DNA from: an uncultured Ruminococcus sp.
GTDB lineage: Bacteria > Bacillota > Clostridia > Oscillospirales > Ruminococcaceae
DNA: 34,718 nucleotides
NCBI GenBank assembly: GCA_947177755.1
Contig: CAMWVV010000006.1
Coordinates: 1-34,718 of the forward strand
Reading direction: 5' to 3'
How positions within the stretch are numbered: position 1 is the first letter of the stretch; each line of letters begins with the position of its first letter. The position numbers were made by a program, and so were the translations under genes. Below the pieces are notes generated by a model, which made no database searches, had not been told where the DNA came from, and saw nothing but the letters and a program-made list of their open reading frames with translations. This document shows positions 24,846 through 34,710 of this stretch, one piece after another.

Positions 24846-27230
24846 TTATACACCGATTATTTTACATATTTCCCTGTCAAGCTCCTCACCGAAAACAAAC
24901 AGATTTTCGTCAACTGCCCGAGTATCGAGAATGTCTTTTTTCGCAACGCTGTGAAGTTCCGCCACAGATTTTGCGGTGTCCTGTATTTCGGACGGAGTGA
25001 AGTAACTAAACGCCAGTTTCATTGACGGCAGAATTTCAAGAAAATCATTATATTCCATTTCCGTTATGAGTTTGTCGGTCATTTGCAGAAAAGAATCGTC
25101 AGACAGAATAATATCACGTGCGGTACAGAAAAGCCCCTTGAGAAATTCCGCACCCTTTTTCTGTATTTCCGCAGTTCCCGTAAGATAGCCACGCATGGCA
25201 TTTTCTGCATCTGTTCTATGTGACGGTTCAACAGCGTAAAGCAGACCCGACACCGCTCCGTAGACTGACGGTTCTTTGTCGGCTGACTGCGCCATTGTAA
25301 TAAGAGCCTGCTCCAAAACAGGAAGTTCAGACGTAAGAATATTACCCGTAATACCATACATAATCTTAATAACCGAAATCAGTTCTTCTGCACGTTCTGA
25401 AGCAACGTTTGCCATTGACGGCAGTGAAATTATAAGTTTTTCAAAACACTGTCTTATATAATCAAGTGCGGAAACGTCCGTAAAACCGTAAAGTGACTGT
25501 AAACTGTAAAGCATTTCAAAATATCGCAGACCGTTGCCGACCGAAAAGAAATCGCCGTCTGCCGTAAGAATTTCGTCTATAAGGTCAAGTTCAGTTTTTT
25601 TAAGGGTAATTCCCATAAGAAAACAGTCAACCGCAACCTGTGCCGCTGATTCACACCGCATTTCGCCGTGAAGTTTTTTCACTGCCATTGTACTGCACGC
25701 TTCCTCAATAGTGAAACCGTCTGTTGTGTGGTCGATAAGAGATGCGTCAACATTCGGACTTCTTCTGTAACGCCACTCCTCACGCACACGGCTTCTTCCC
25801 TTGTTATTATGCAGGTCAGGACCTTTTTTCATTCTTGCAAAATCCGTTTCAAGAAATTCCATTCTGTGCAGAAAACGGCTTAATTCCATACCTTTCTGAG
25901 TAGTGAATAGCGGTACTTCAATATCATTCGGCATAACATCCTTTATTTTAAGACGGAATTTTTTACTCTGTTCTTCAAAGTCCGTTATAAGAGGCGGTAC
26001 ATGGGTTTTGTCGCCTATAAATCCAACATCTTTACCTGTTGCAAGCCGTCTGAGAATATCAAGAGGCAGTGACGACGAAACCGTTTTTTCACCCTTTATA
26101 AACGTACTTGTCACGCCGTCGTAAAGTTCGTACATTCCACACTCCCTTGAACCTCTCAGCGATGCAAGACCATCCATGAGAGTTTTAGCGGAAGTAACGT
26201 CAGCAATTGAAACGGGAATATCTTTCTTGTTTGTCTGTTTTGCCGTCTTTACAAGGAGGTCAAGAGTTAAATTATTATAGACGTTTTCGGGCGAATCACT
26301 TTCAAGGAGTCTGTTTGTTACCATATCATAAAAATACGGAAAACTCATTCCCGAAGCATAACCGTGAAGTGCGTCTGCCGATTCGTAAGAATACGCCATA
26401 GGATAACAGCCGTGCAGATTTTCGGGAATTTTACGAAGTCGGGGCGGTTTTATCTTTCCGCCCGAAATCAGATTGTAAATTCCCATACTGTGAAAACCAC
26501 CCGTAACCACAAGAACTTTTTCATATTTCTCCATAGCCTCTGTGATTCTCTGTGCCATATGACTTTCACGGGCAAGTGTACCGTCTGCTTTCATTTCCTC
26601 TTCAGAAGTTTCAAGACGTGTTATTATACAGTAAGTGTGAAGCTGCTTTACAAACTTTTCGGGAGTAAGAAAAATTCCCGAAATCTCAAAGTATTTTTCC
26701 CAGAACTCGTCAAAACTACGGACGTTTGTTTCCTCACAGATTTTTTCATAGAATTTACTTTGTGTAAGATGTGAATCGTCCGCATAGCTGTGCTTTTCAG
26801 TATTTTTACGCAGACCTTTCTTTTCTGCCGTATTAATCAGTATATCACAGTACGGCAGGTCAATGAACTCCGCAGGAATACCAAGCATTTTCGCCTGCTT
26901 CATTGCGTTGTACTCAGGTGACGAATACAGAAAAGGATAATAACATTTATAATCCTCTGCGTTCTCGCTGACAAGTTTTTTAGTGTCCTTGTAATAATAG
27001 TATACAGCCGACGGAAGTTTTGTGTTGTCGTCCGTAAGCACAGGAATAAGACCGTTTGCGTTTTCAGGACCTTCAATAAGAATTATGTCGGGTCTGTATT
27101 CGTTTATTGTCCTTACAAGCTGGTACGAACACACGGGACTATGATGACGCACGGGAAAAAGCAGAAGTTTTTCCGAGAGGTCAAAAGGAATCATTTCAGC
27201 AATTTCGCTGTTTCTGTGTACTTTTTCCAT
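24846..27230 (-). CDS. DUF5682 family protein (YehM-like)
   Basis: LLLFPVRHHSPVCSYQLVRTINEYRPDIILIEGPENANGLIPVLTDD ... VLVVTGGFHSMGIYNL; adjacent to a MoxR ATPase. Overlaps the MoxR gene by 40 nt. Confidence 0.82.
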   Translation of the reverse strand: MEKVHRNSEIAEMIPFDLSEKLLLFPVRHHSPVCSYQLVRTINEYRPDIILIEGPENANGLIPVLTDDNTKLPSAVYYYYKDTKKLVSENAEDYKCYYPFLYSSPEYNAMKQAKMLGIPAEFIDLPYCDILINTAEKKGLRKNTEKHSYADDSHLTQSKFYEKICEETNVRSFDEFWEKYFEISGIFLTPEKFVKQLHTYCIITRLETSEEEMKADGTLARESHMAQRITEAMEKYEKVLVVTGGFHSMGIYNLISGGKIKPPRLRKIPENLHGCYPMAYSYESADALHGYASGMSFPYFYDMVTNRLLESDSPENVYNNLTLDLLVKTAKQTNKKDIPVSIADVTSAKTLMDGLASLRGSRECGMYELYDGVTSTFIKGEKTVSSSLPLDILRRLATGKDVGFIGDKTHVPPLITDFEEQSKKFRLKIKDVMPNDIEVPLFTTQKGMELSRFLHRMEFLETDFARMKKGPDLHNNKGRSRVREEWRYRRSPNVDASLIDHTTDGFTIEEACSTMAVKKLHGEMRCESAAQVAVDCFLMGITLKKTELDLIDEILTADGDFFSVGNGLRYFEMLYSLQSLYGFTDVSALDYIRQCFEKLIISLPSMANVASERAEELISVIKIMYGITGNILTSELPVLEQALITMAQSADKEPSVYGAVSGLLYAVEPSHRTDAENAMRGYLTGTAEIQKKGAEFLKGLFCTARDIILSDDSFLQMTDKLITEMEYNDFLEILPSMKLAFSYFTPSEIQDTAKSVAELHSVAKKDILDTRAVDENLFVFGEELDREICKIIGV

Positions 27231-28294
27231 AATCCACCAACTTTACCTTTTTCCTTTGCAACAGTGCGGAAATAGCTTTTAAGCTTTTCAAGGTCGTCCT
27301 TATTTTCCTTACAAACCGCACCTAAAAGATTTTCAGTCATAACATTAAGGTCAACCTGTCCGTCACCGTAGTACCATGCATGGCTTATAGTCTGATAGTA
27401 AACGGAAACGGCTTCTGCTGTACTCATAACGGCGGACGGTTTGTCAATGCGTGTGCCTTTATCCGTCATACCCTCACGGAGTTCATGATAGGTAACCGCA
27501 AGAAGTTCAGCCGCATCAACGTCAACAGGCATATCAATGTGACCTGCTTCCGCAAGATTCTGTGCCTCACGGATAATAATCTGCTTTTCAAGCCTTACGT
27601 CCTTTACAGGTTCAACCGTCTCAAAATTAAAACGTCGCTTCAAAGCTCCCGACATCTCATTAACGCCTTTGTCACGGGTATTCGCCGTACCTATTATATT
27701 AAAACCAGGGCGGGCAAAAACAAAACCGTCGTCAGCGAGTTCAGGAATATTAAGAATCTGGTCACTCATTATTGAAATAAGACTGTCCTGAATTTCGGCA
27801 GGTGTACGTGTTATTTCCTCAAAACGTGCAAAAATCCCCTTTTCCATTCCGACAAGAAGCGGCGACGGTACAAGTGCCTCACGGCACGGACCTTTTGAAA
27901 GCAGAAGTGCATAATTCCAGCTGTACTTAATCATATCTTCTGTAGTTCCTGCTGTTCCCTGCACTGTGTTTGTGCTTACTCCGCAACAGGCGGCGGAAAG
28001 AAGTTCAGAAAGCATGGTTTTAGCCGTACCCGGTTCGCCGACAAGCATAAGCCCACGGTTTCCTGCAAGCGTTATTATACATCTTTCAACAAGAGCGTCG
28101 TTGCCGTAGAACTTTCTTGCAATTTCAACGTTTCCGTCGTCTGTTTTTACCTTTCCGCCGAGAATGAACGTTCTGACGGCTTTCGGGGAAAGCTTCCAGT
28201 TTTCAGGACGCTTTCCGTTGTCGTACTTTGCGAGTAATTCAAGTTCGTCTGCATAACGAACTTCAACAGGCGGTTTAATTAAATTCTTTTCCAT
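27191..28294 (-). CDS. MoxR-family AAA+ ATPase (YehL-like)
   Basis: Walker A GEPGTAKTMLSE, Walker B-like IFARFEEITR, IIGTANTRDKGVNEMSGALKRRFNFE. ATG 28294 with AAAGGA RBS is preferred over 28333. Confidence 0.92.
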   Translation of the reverse strand: MEKNLIKPPVEVRYADELELLAKYDNGKRPENWKLSPKAVRTFILGGKVKTDDGNVEIARKFYGNDALVERCIITLAGNRGLMLVGEPGTAKTMLSELLSAACCGVSTNTVQGTAGTTEDMIKYSWNYALLLSKGPCREALVPSPLLVGMEKGIFARFEEITRTPAEIQDSLISIMSDQILNIPELADDGFVFARPGFNIIGTANTRDKGVNEMSGALKRRFNFETVEPVKDVRLEKQIIIREAQNLAEAGHIDMPVDVDAAELLAVTYHELREGMTDKGTRIDKPSAVMSTAEAVSVYYQTISHAWYYGDGQVDLNVMTENLLGAVCKENKDDLEKLKSYFRTVAKEKGKVGGLWKKYTETAKLLK

Positions 28295-28310
28295 ATATTT
28301 TTTCCTTTCA

Positions 28311-31300
28311 TTATTGTTCGTCAGTTCCTGCAACTGAAGCCAACTGCATAACTATCTCACTGAAATAGCGTGGGTTTACATCTTTGATTTTAAGCTTTTT
28401 GTTAGTTCCGCTACTATAGAAAAACAGCGTTTCGAGAGTCATCATTTCATTCTGCATAAAATCAATACACATTCCGCTGAACTCTATTTCTGTTCTGTAT
28501 CCTTCGGAAACAGTAATTTCATCATCGTGTACAAACTCCATAAAATAGCCTGCGTCCTGCGGACAACCAGTTTCCCAGCCCATTTTTGTAAGCTTGCCCC
28601 TCAGCGTATAATCACTTACTTCCTTGCCCTCAAAACGTGATACACCCTCCTGATTGAGTTCGGATTCATCAGGTTTATAACAAAGTCTGTCGAGTTGATT
28701 GAACGGCTGAATTATTTCGTAATCGGAAAGCTGTTCTGCCCATGACGCACGCTGTTCGTCTGTAAGTTCAATCGGGTGGACAAGTCCGATTTCCGCATTT
28801 TCGGGGATTTCAAATTCATCTTCATCAATATTTGTGAAACTTCCGTCGTCCATATATCTGAAACTTTCCTTAAGCTGTCCGCACTCGTAAACGCCCCATA
28901 TCAGACCGACTGCAAAACAGTGCATAACGGGATTCTTCACAAACAGATTATTCCATGCATCAGCCGTCCACTTTCTGTCACACATAAGAACGTATTCAAG
29001 ACGGTTTTTCTGACTTTCAATAACTGCCTTAATCTGCTTTTTCATAACCTTGAAATCGTTGTAGGACTTTTCGGCAAGTTCCTTGTCGTCATTAACACCA
29101 GGTTTTGACATATTTTTTACCTTTTTGTCGCCGTTGTAAATTTCCAGTTCAAGCGACGGCGTAAGGTATACTTTAAACTGTCTTTTTCCGTAGTCGAAAA
29201 CACGGCACATATTCTCATCAAAATTCATATCGGGTACTATTCTGTCACCGAGTTCTTCCTTAGTGATTCCGAGTTCTTTGGCTGCTATATCAAGAGCATA
29301 ATTTGCGGCATTTCGTACCTGTCTGTGTTTGAATTTACGTGCCATATTGTCAACGTTCATAAGAGCTTCTGAACTGCCGTTCACCGCCATTGCATAAACA
29401 GCTTCAGACGCAATCGCACCTCTTGAATGTTCCGTCCACTCTTTTATATAGTGCATAAGATTATTTATCATATCGTGACCGCCGTGAACCCCGCAGAACC
29501 ACAACACCCATTTTGTCTTTGCAGCTGCACCCTTTTCAAGCCAGCGACCGAAAACATCAAGTGTAAAGTCACCCAGTTCGTCTGGATTGATTTTTTCTGC
29601 AATGTCAAGAGCGGTCGGGTTTACGGTAACGGAAGTCATTTCCGAATAAATTATAAGCAGAGCCTTAAGGTAATCTTCCGGAACTTCACCGCCGTCTTTA
29701 AAGTGTACGGTTTTATATGGCTGTTCAAAGAGCCATGCCACTTTTTTTGATTTTGCACCCCTTACAAGTCCAGAAACAATGTCAACGTTTTCTGAACTTT
29801 TTCCGGAAGTTTCTGAACCGTAATTCACGTCAAGAAGTCCTGCAATTCGTACCTTGATTTTTTCGGACTTTTCCTTTTCAAAAGCCTTTTCAAGTTCAGC
29901 ACGGTAATTTTCGGGATTCTGCTTTTCTATCACCGATACGGCAATTTCACGCATACCTACCTTTTTGGACTGCAATAATTCCACTATATCATCATGCCAG
30001 TCATGAGCGGAAATTATCCCTGTCAGTGCATTTTTTACCAGTTTGCTTGTATCGCCGACAAGTGCGAGAATCTGTGATTTATACTTGTCTGCATCTGCTA
30101 TGCCGAGACCTGATACATATATCCATCTCGCATTTACACTCATGTCTTTAACGTCAATGTCTGAGAACATATCAGCGTTTTCAGCAAGGGCATTTGCAGA
30201 ATTAAACATAACTTCGTCTTTTCCGCTCCACAAGCCGTCAATATAGTTTCCGAACGAATCAAGAATAGTTTTTGCAGGTACTTTCTGTTCCGAAAGAATA
30301 TTTATAAACTGTTTTTCGTTTCCTTTGAGTTCAAAATCAGTGTAATGCCGAAAAGTCCAATGATAAGTTTCCTTGCAGACAGAACACAAAGTAATGACAC
30401 GTTTCATAAAATCGTCAAAACCATATGTTTTGGTGTAATGGCTTTCTTCACCGTTATATCCTCTCATTACGTCATCTTTGATAAGCGGAAGAATATCATT
30501 TATATCGCAGTTTCCCATAAGATAACTACGGACTTCGTTCTTACACTGAAAATGATTGCTTACATTCTTTGAAAGACGTATCTGTGCTTTTTCTTTCAGG
30601 GAATTTTCCTTAGCGATATACTTCGGATTTGCCTTACACAGAATATTTTCCATTTCCTTTGCCTTAGAAACGTCAGAACGCAATTCCATAGACTTCACAT
30701 ACTCGTCAGTATACTTTACGGCAAGTTTTCCGAGATGACTGACAACAGAAGCTTTATTCATATGCTTGTCCACAAGATATGCTATATACACATAGTCCAC
30801 GCAGTCGGGAATTTCAGCAATCATGTCAAGCACACTCTCAGGATTAGGCATATAACTAATAGCGTGTTCCGCAACCTGAATTTCCTTGCATTTCTTTACA
30901 GCTTCAGTAAAATATGTACGGCACTTATCCGAAAAATAAGCTCCCTCCCCTGTCGCAAACACAAGCTGAATATATAAAGCAGGTTTTTTGTCTATAAGTC
31001 CGTGAACGTATTCAAGTGCCTTTTCGACAATCGGGTCAGTTTCAGTCTTTGAAATAAGCTTTGCTATTATTCCTTTCTTTTCAGGTACAGGACTTTGATT
31101 CAAAGCATATGCACAGAGCCGTGCAATTGTAACGGGGTCATCGTCTGCGAAATCAACAGCGTCAATGCAGACCTGAGGGGATTTAATCTTAAAATCGCAA
31201 CTTACAAACCACTTTCCTGACATCTGTTGCACATATATCGCAAACACACAGGCTTCCGCCTTTTCCCCGAATCTTGAGGAAAAAATTTTAACGAGTTTGT

Positions 31301-31643
31301 TTTCCTGTTTTGTAAACTCATAATGTCCTACAGCGCACGTAATAAATACATATGAATACGAACCATAAATAGCCTGTGAAAGCAGTATATAGCGTTCAAA
31401 AAGCTCATCACTTCTCGTGGCGATGATTTCACGTTTTATAGCCCTTTCGAGCTTGTCACGCACTCCCCAGCCATCATTTATAAGAGTGTGCTTGGATATT
31501 CTGTCAAGCAAAGCATTGTTTCTGTCGTTTGATGTGTCGAGATACTCAACACCGATTTCGATAGTTTCCTTATCTATACCGTAAGCACTCATAGCTTCGG
31601 CAAGTTTCGGAAAACCGCTTACATTTCCGTTTGAATAAAGCAT
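28311..31643 (-). CDS. Large DUF4132 protein (MolR/YehI-like) with HEAT-like middle region
   Basis: C-terminal DUF4132-type segment QKNRLEYVLMCDRKWTADAWNNLFVKNPVMHCFAVGLIWGVYE...IGLVHPIELTDEQRASWAEQLSDYEIIQPFNQLDRLCY; repetitive helical region before it. Confidence 0.85.
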   Translation of the reverse strand: MLYSNGNVSGFPKLAEAMSAYGIDKETIEIGVEYLDTSNDRNNALLDRISKHTLINDGWGVRDKLERAIKREIIATRSDELFERYILLSQAIYGSYSYVFITCAVGHYEFTKQENKLVKIFSSRFGEKAEACVFAIYVQQMSGKWFVSCDFKIKSPQVCIDAVDFADDDPVTIARLCAYALNQSPVPEKKGIIAKLISKTETDPIVEKALEYVHGLIDKKPALYIQLVFATGEGAYFSDKCRTYFTEAVKKCKEIQVAEHAISYMPNPESVLDMIAEIPDCVDYVYIAYLVDKHMNKASVVSHLGKLAVKYTDEYVKSMELRSDVSKAKEMENILCKANPKYIAKENSLKEKAQIRLSKNVSNHFQCKNEVRSYLMGNCDINDILPLIKDDVMRGYNGEESHYTKTYGFDDFMKRVITLCSVCKETYHWTFRHYTDFELKGNEKQFINILSEQKVPAKTILDSFGNYIDGLWSGKDEVMFNSANALAENADMFSDIDVKDMSVNARWIYVSGLGIADADKYKSQILALVGDTSKLVKNALTGIISAHDWHDDIVELLQSKKVGMREIAVSVIEKQNPENYRAELEKAFEKEKSEKIKVRIAGLLDVNYGSETSGKSSENVDIVSGLVRGAKSKKVAWLFEQPYKTVHFKDGGEVPEDYLKALLIIYSEMTSVTVNPTALDIAEKINPDELGDFTLDVFGRWLEKGAAAKTKWVLWFCGVHGGHDMINNLMHYIKEWTEHSRGAIASEAVYAMAVNGSSEALMNVDNMARKFKHRQVRNAANYALDIAAKELGITKEELGDRIVPDMNFDENMCRVFDYGKRQFKVYLTPSLELEIYNGDKKVKNMSKPGVNDDKELAEKSYNDFKVMKKQIKAVIESQKNRLEYVLMCDRKWTADAWNNLFVKNPVMHCFAVGLIWGVYECGQLKESFRYMDDGSFTNIDEDEFEIPENAEIGLVHPIELTDEQRASWAEQLSDYEIIQPFNQLDRLCYKPDESELNQEGVSRFEGKEVSDYTLRGKLTKMGWETGCPQDAGYFMEFVHDDEITVSEGYRTEIEFSGMCIDFMQNEMMTLETLFFYSSGTNKKLKIKDVNPRYFSEIVMQLASVAGTDEQ

Positions 31644-31644
31644 T

Positions 31645-33402
31645 TTATTTACTTCCTTTCATATTATATAATGATGTGATTATTTCAAGACGTTTCCGTC
31701 CCTGATTCAGATATTCATTTATCTGATGTATTTTAAAAAGAACTTCCGAACAGTCGCCGTCAATGCTGTGGCGATATGATGACGCACACTGCATGAACTC
31801 TCCTATAAGCCTGCTCAGACCCTTTAAACCATAGTTGAACGCAAGATTTTCAAGCCTGTGGTCGTTCTTAATATCCGCCTGTAGTCCTCCACGCACAATA
31901 ACGCATATCATGTCATTTACTTCTGAAAAAAGATTAATAATCCTCTCCGCATAAACCGCCGAAACATCAGTATTTTCGTACTTTTCGGGAAGTTCGTAAA
32001 CTTCGGGAACAGGCGGTTTTATAAAGTCATATATCTCTATCGGGAAAAGGGTAAGTTCGCCGTCGGATATATACGCAGACGCAAGAAAGACATAATTTTT
32101 CTTCGGCTTTTTAATCATTCTTTCGCCTATGCTTTCAAGAAGCTTTATAAAATCTTTTGTCTCTGCACGGTACTTTGCACGCACGGAAATTCTGTTCCCT
32201 TGTACGTCCTCCAGTATAATTACATACTGCTGACTGTATTTGTCAAAAGTACTTTCAATGCACTTTTTCGGCTGTACGAAACATAGCTTTTCAAGTTCGT
32301 TTTCGGGATTTTTTTCAGAAATCTCTATTGCAAGCTTTCTGAAATCGGTATAAATCATGTCACGGATTTTGTCGCAATCCAGAACGGCTTTACAGGTTGA
32401 AATAATCTGTGTTTCCTGCGAGGACGACAATTTTCCCCCGCTTACTTTAGCGTTGGCAAGTTTCATTTCAGAGTGCATCATACTTTTCATTGAATTTGCC
32501 ATACCCCACGGAAAAGTAACCCCTCTGAAATGTTTCTGAGTATCATTATAGAAAACGGGTCTCAAATCCGACAGCGACAAAAAACGCTGTTCCGCATAAA
32601 CGTCCATATTCAGAAAATAATAAATTTCGCCCTCATATTCACCTCCTCTGATACTTCGCTGACCTATCGGCATAATATCAATGTTTCCTTTATATTCGGT
32701 GTAAGTCTGACGGAAAGTGCCGAGCTGTTCGGGTTCAATGCAGTCTGATTTAAGAAGTTCAAGAACCTCAATACAGTTACATAATTTATAAATAAAACTA
32801 TCCATACTGAATGACGCACGCCTTGCTATACAGTCGGACAGACGGCTTCCCGCTTCCCTTAATGCACGCTCCGCATCTGCCATTTTCAAAGCATGACAAC
32901 GCACAGCAGACGCTTCAAGCATATCGGGCAGATTTTCAGGTATACGCACAAGACCGTATTTCAGAATACTGCCGAGGGTTTCAAGGCACTGATTCACACA
33001 GTTGTGTATTTTAGCAATGTCACGCTCCGAAATCTGTTCTTTCTTTTTTTCCTCTTTTACTTCTGCAACGGTTTCAGTCTTTTCAACGGGAGTTTCAGGC
33101 TTTACAGGTTCGGGAACTTCTGCCGTAACATCGAGTGAAACATTATTCCGCAGAATCAGAACAGCTCCGATAATATGACGGCATATCCCTCTTGCAACAC
33201 AAGTACATTTACTTTCCGCAAGCGGTACTGATATTGTACACGTTTCACCGCCTGTACGGACTACAGCAGAATTTTCACTAAGTTCAAAATCCGCATCTGC
33301 ACCATCGGTATCCTTACACGCACGCTTGTATATTCCTTTGTTTGAAAGTCCGACAAGAAAATTTTCGTCTGCAAAAGCAAGAGCCTTTTTTAATTCGTCC
33401 AA
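31645..33402 (-). CDS. SWIM zinc-finger protein (YehQ-like)
   Basis: N-terminal SWIM motif CTCVARGICRH (CxCxnCxH). TTG start with AGAGGTG RBS; stop 1 nt before the DUF4132 start. Confidence 0.85.
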   Translation of the reverse strand: MDELKKALAFADENFLVGLSNKGIYKRACKDTDGADADFELSENSAVVRTGGETCTISVPLAESKCTCVARGICRHIIGAVLILRNNVSLDVTAEVPEPVKPETPVEKTETVAEVKEEKKKEQISERDIAKIHNCVNQCLETLGSILKYGLVRIPENLPDMLEASAVRCHALKMADAERALREAGSRLSDCIARRASFSMDSFIYKLCNCIEVLELLKSDCIEPEQLGTFRQTYTEYKGNIDIMPIGQRSIRGGEYEGEIYYFLNMDVYAEQRFLSLSDLRPVFYNDTQKHFRGVTFPWGMANSMKSMMHSEMKLANAKVSGGKLSSSQETQIISTCKAVLDCDKIRDMIYTDFRKLAIEISEKNPENELEKLCFVQPKKCIESTFDKYSQQYVIILEDVQGNRISVRAKYRAETKDFIKLLESIGERMIKKPKKNYVFLASAYISDGELTLFPIEIYDFIKPPVPEVYELPEKYENTDVSAVYAERIINLFSEVNDMICVIVRGGLQADIKNDHRLENLAFNYGLKGLSRLIGEFMQCASSYRHSIDGDCSEVLFKIHQINEYLNQGRKRLEIITSLYNMKGSK

Positions 33403-33417
33403 AAAAATTCACCTCTT

Positions 33418-34563
33418 TCATGAAAAAATTTTACCTATGTAATCTCCGAGCTGTTCGGGAGTCAACGCACCGACAAATGCCCCCATATTTGCGAGTATCT
33501 GTCCCAGATTTCTGTCATATGACGGACGTGCCTCTTCGTCGAGTGCGGTAAGAAAACTAAGCTTTGCACCGCTTTCAATAATATTCTTGCTTATATTAAG
33601 CAGACGGCTTCTTTCCGCACCTTCATACAAGTCAGTAACCACTATAACGCACGTATGCGACGGCGTGCCTATAAGGCTTTCACAGTAACCCAACGCACTG
33701 CCTATGTCAGTACCACCGCCAAGCTGTACACTCATGAGAACTTGTGCAGGGTCGTCAGCTTCACTTGAAAGGTCAACAATGCTCGTATCAAAAATAACAA
33801 GCTTTACTTCCGCAAACGGCAGATTTGAAATAATCTGTGCCATAACTGCACTGTATATAATCGACCCCGTCATTGAACCGCTTTCGTCTATGGCAATAAT
33901 AACACGTTTATTGTTATAACGTCTTACACGACTGCTGAAATATATATCTTTAAGGACAATCTGCTGACGCTCCGTATCGTAATTTTTGAGATTACGGCGG
34001 ATAGTCTTTTTTATGTCAAGATTTCGGGCAGAGTGTACGGGACTTGATGAGTTTCTGTCTATTCTTCCAAGAACCGAACGGCGTATATCGTTCTCAAGTT
34101 TTTTTCTTATATCGTCGGCAACCTGCTTTGCAATTCTTTTAGCTGTTTCAAGAACTTCGCCTTTCATAAGGTGTTTAAGCTGTAGAACGCTTTTCAGTAA
34201 ATTCATATCGGGTTTAAGCTGTTCAAGGACTTTTTTGTCCGTAAGCAGTTCTGTCATTTCAAATTCCTCAAGAGCGTGCTTTTCAAGAACTTCGGCAGTC
34301 TGATTCGGGAAAAGTTCACGTACTTTTGTAATCCATTCGGCAGCCGTCAGGACTGTTTCGTCAAGACTGCCTGACCTTTCGTCTGAACGCACGTCGTCGC
34401 CCTGTGAACGACTGTAAAGATAGTCAAGTAACTGCTCCATATCCTGAAATTGCAGTATATCACGGCTTTCACCGCTAAACTGTAATTGTTTGTCGGAAAG
34501 ACCTCCGAGAACGAGCCTCCAGCGGTTTACGGCAGTATTTGAATAATTATCGGGAGTATTCAT
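33418..34563 (-). CDS. VWA-domain protein with MIDAS motif (YehP-like)
   Basis: VIIAIDESGSMTGSI (DxSxS), GGGTDIGSAL, CVIVVTDLYEG; C-terminal VWA, helical N-terminal region. Confidence 0.93.
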   Translation of the reverse strand: MNTPDNYSNTAVNRWRLVLGGLSDKQLQFSGESRDILQFQDMEQLLDYLYSRSQGDDVRSDERSGSLDETVLTAAEWITKVRELFPNQTAEVLEKHALEEFEMTELLTDKKVLEQLKPDMNLLKSVLQLKHLMKGEVLETAKRIAKQVADDIRKKLENDIRRSVLGRIDRNSSSPVHSARNLDIKKTIRRNLKNYDTERQQIVLKDIYFSSRVRRYNNKRVIIAIDESGSMTGSIIYSAVMAQIISNLPFAEVKLVIFDTSIVDLSSEADDPAQVLMSVQLGGGTDIGSALGYCESLIGTPSHTCVIVVTDLYEGAERSRLLNISKNIIESGAKLSFLTALDEEARPSYDRNLGQILANMGAFVGALTPEQLGDYIGKIFS

Positions 34564-34629
34564 TTAATAAAAAATTCTCCTTTCGGTGTATTGTAAATTC
34601 ATAAAAACTGAACATTTATTCTATTTTTT

Positions 34630-34658
34630 ATTATACCATATTCTTACAGACAATTCAA
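34630..34658 (-). promoter_or_regulatory. Strong sigma-A promoter candidate TTGAAT-N17-TATAAT for the VWA/SWIM/DUF4132/MoxR/DUF5682/TMK operon
   Basis: Reverse-strand TTGAAT (34658-34653), 17-nt spacer ending TGG, TATAAT (34635-34630). Confidence 0.75.
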
Positions 34659-34676
34659 TATATTTATAAAAAAAAT

Positions 34677-34710
34677 AAAACTGCCGTTTACAAAAACGAC
34701 AGTTTTTTTA
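34677..34710. terminator. Intrinsic terminator upstream of the operon promoter
   Basis: aaaactgccgttt-acaa-aaacgacagtttttttatt: stem with one C/A mismatch, T-tract downstream and A-tract upstream. Confidence 0.75.

Noticed and set aside
24385-34303. Numerous antisense ORFs in the six-gene operon
   Set aside because: Opposite-strand shadows of six clearly supported genes; no motifs or initiation signals.
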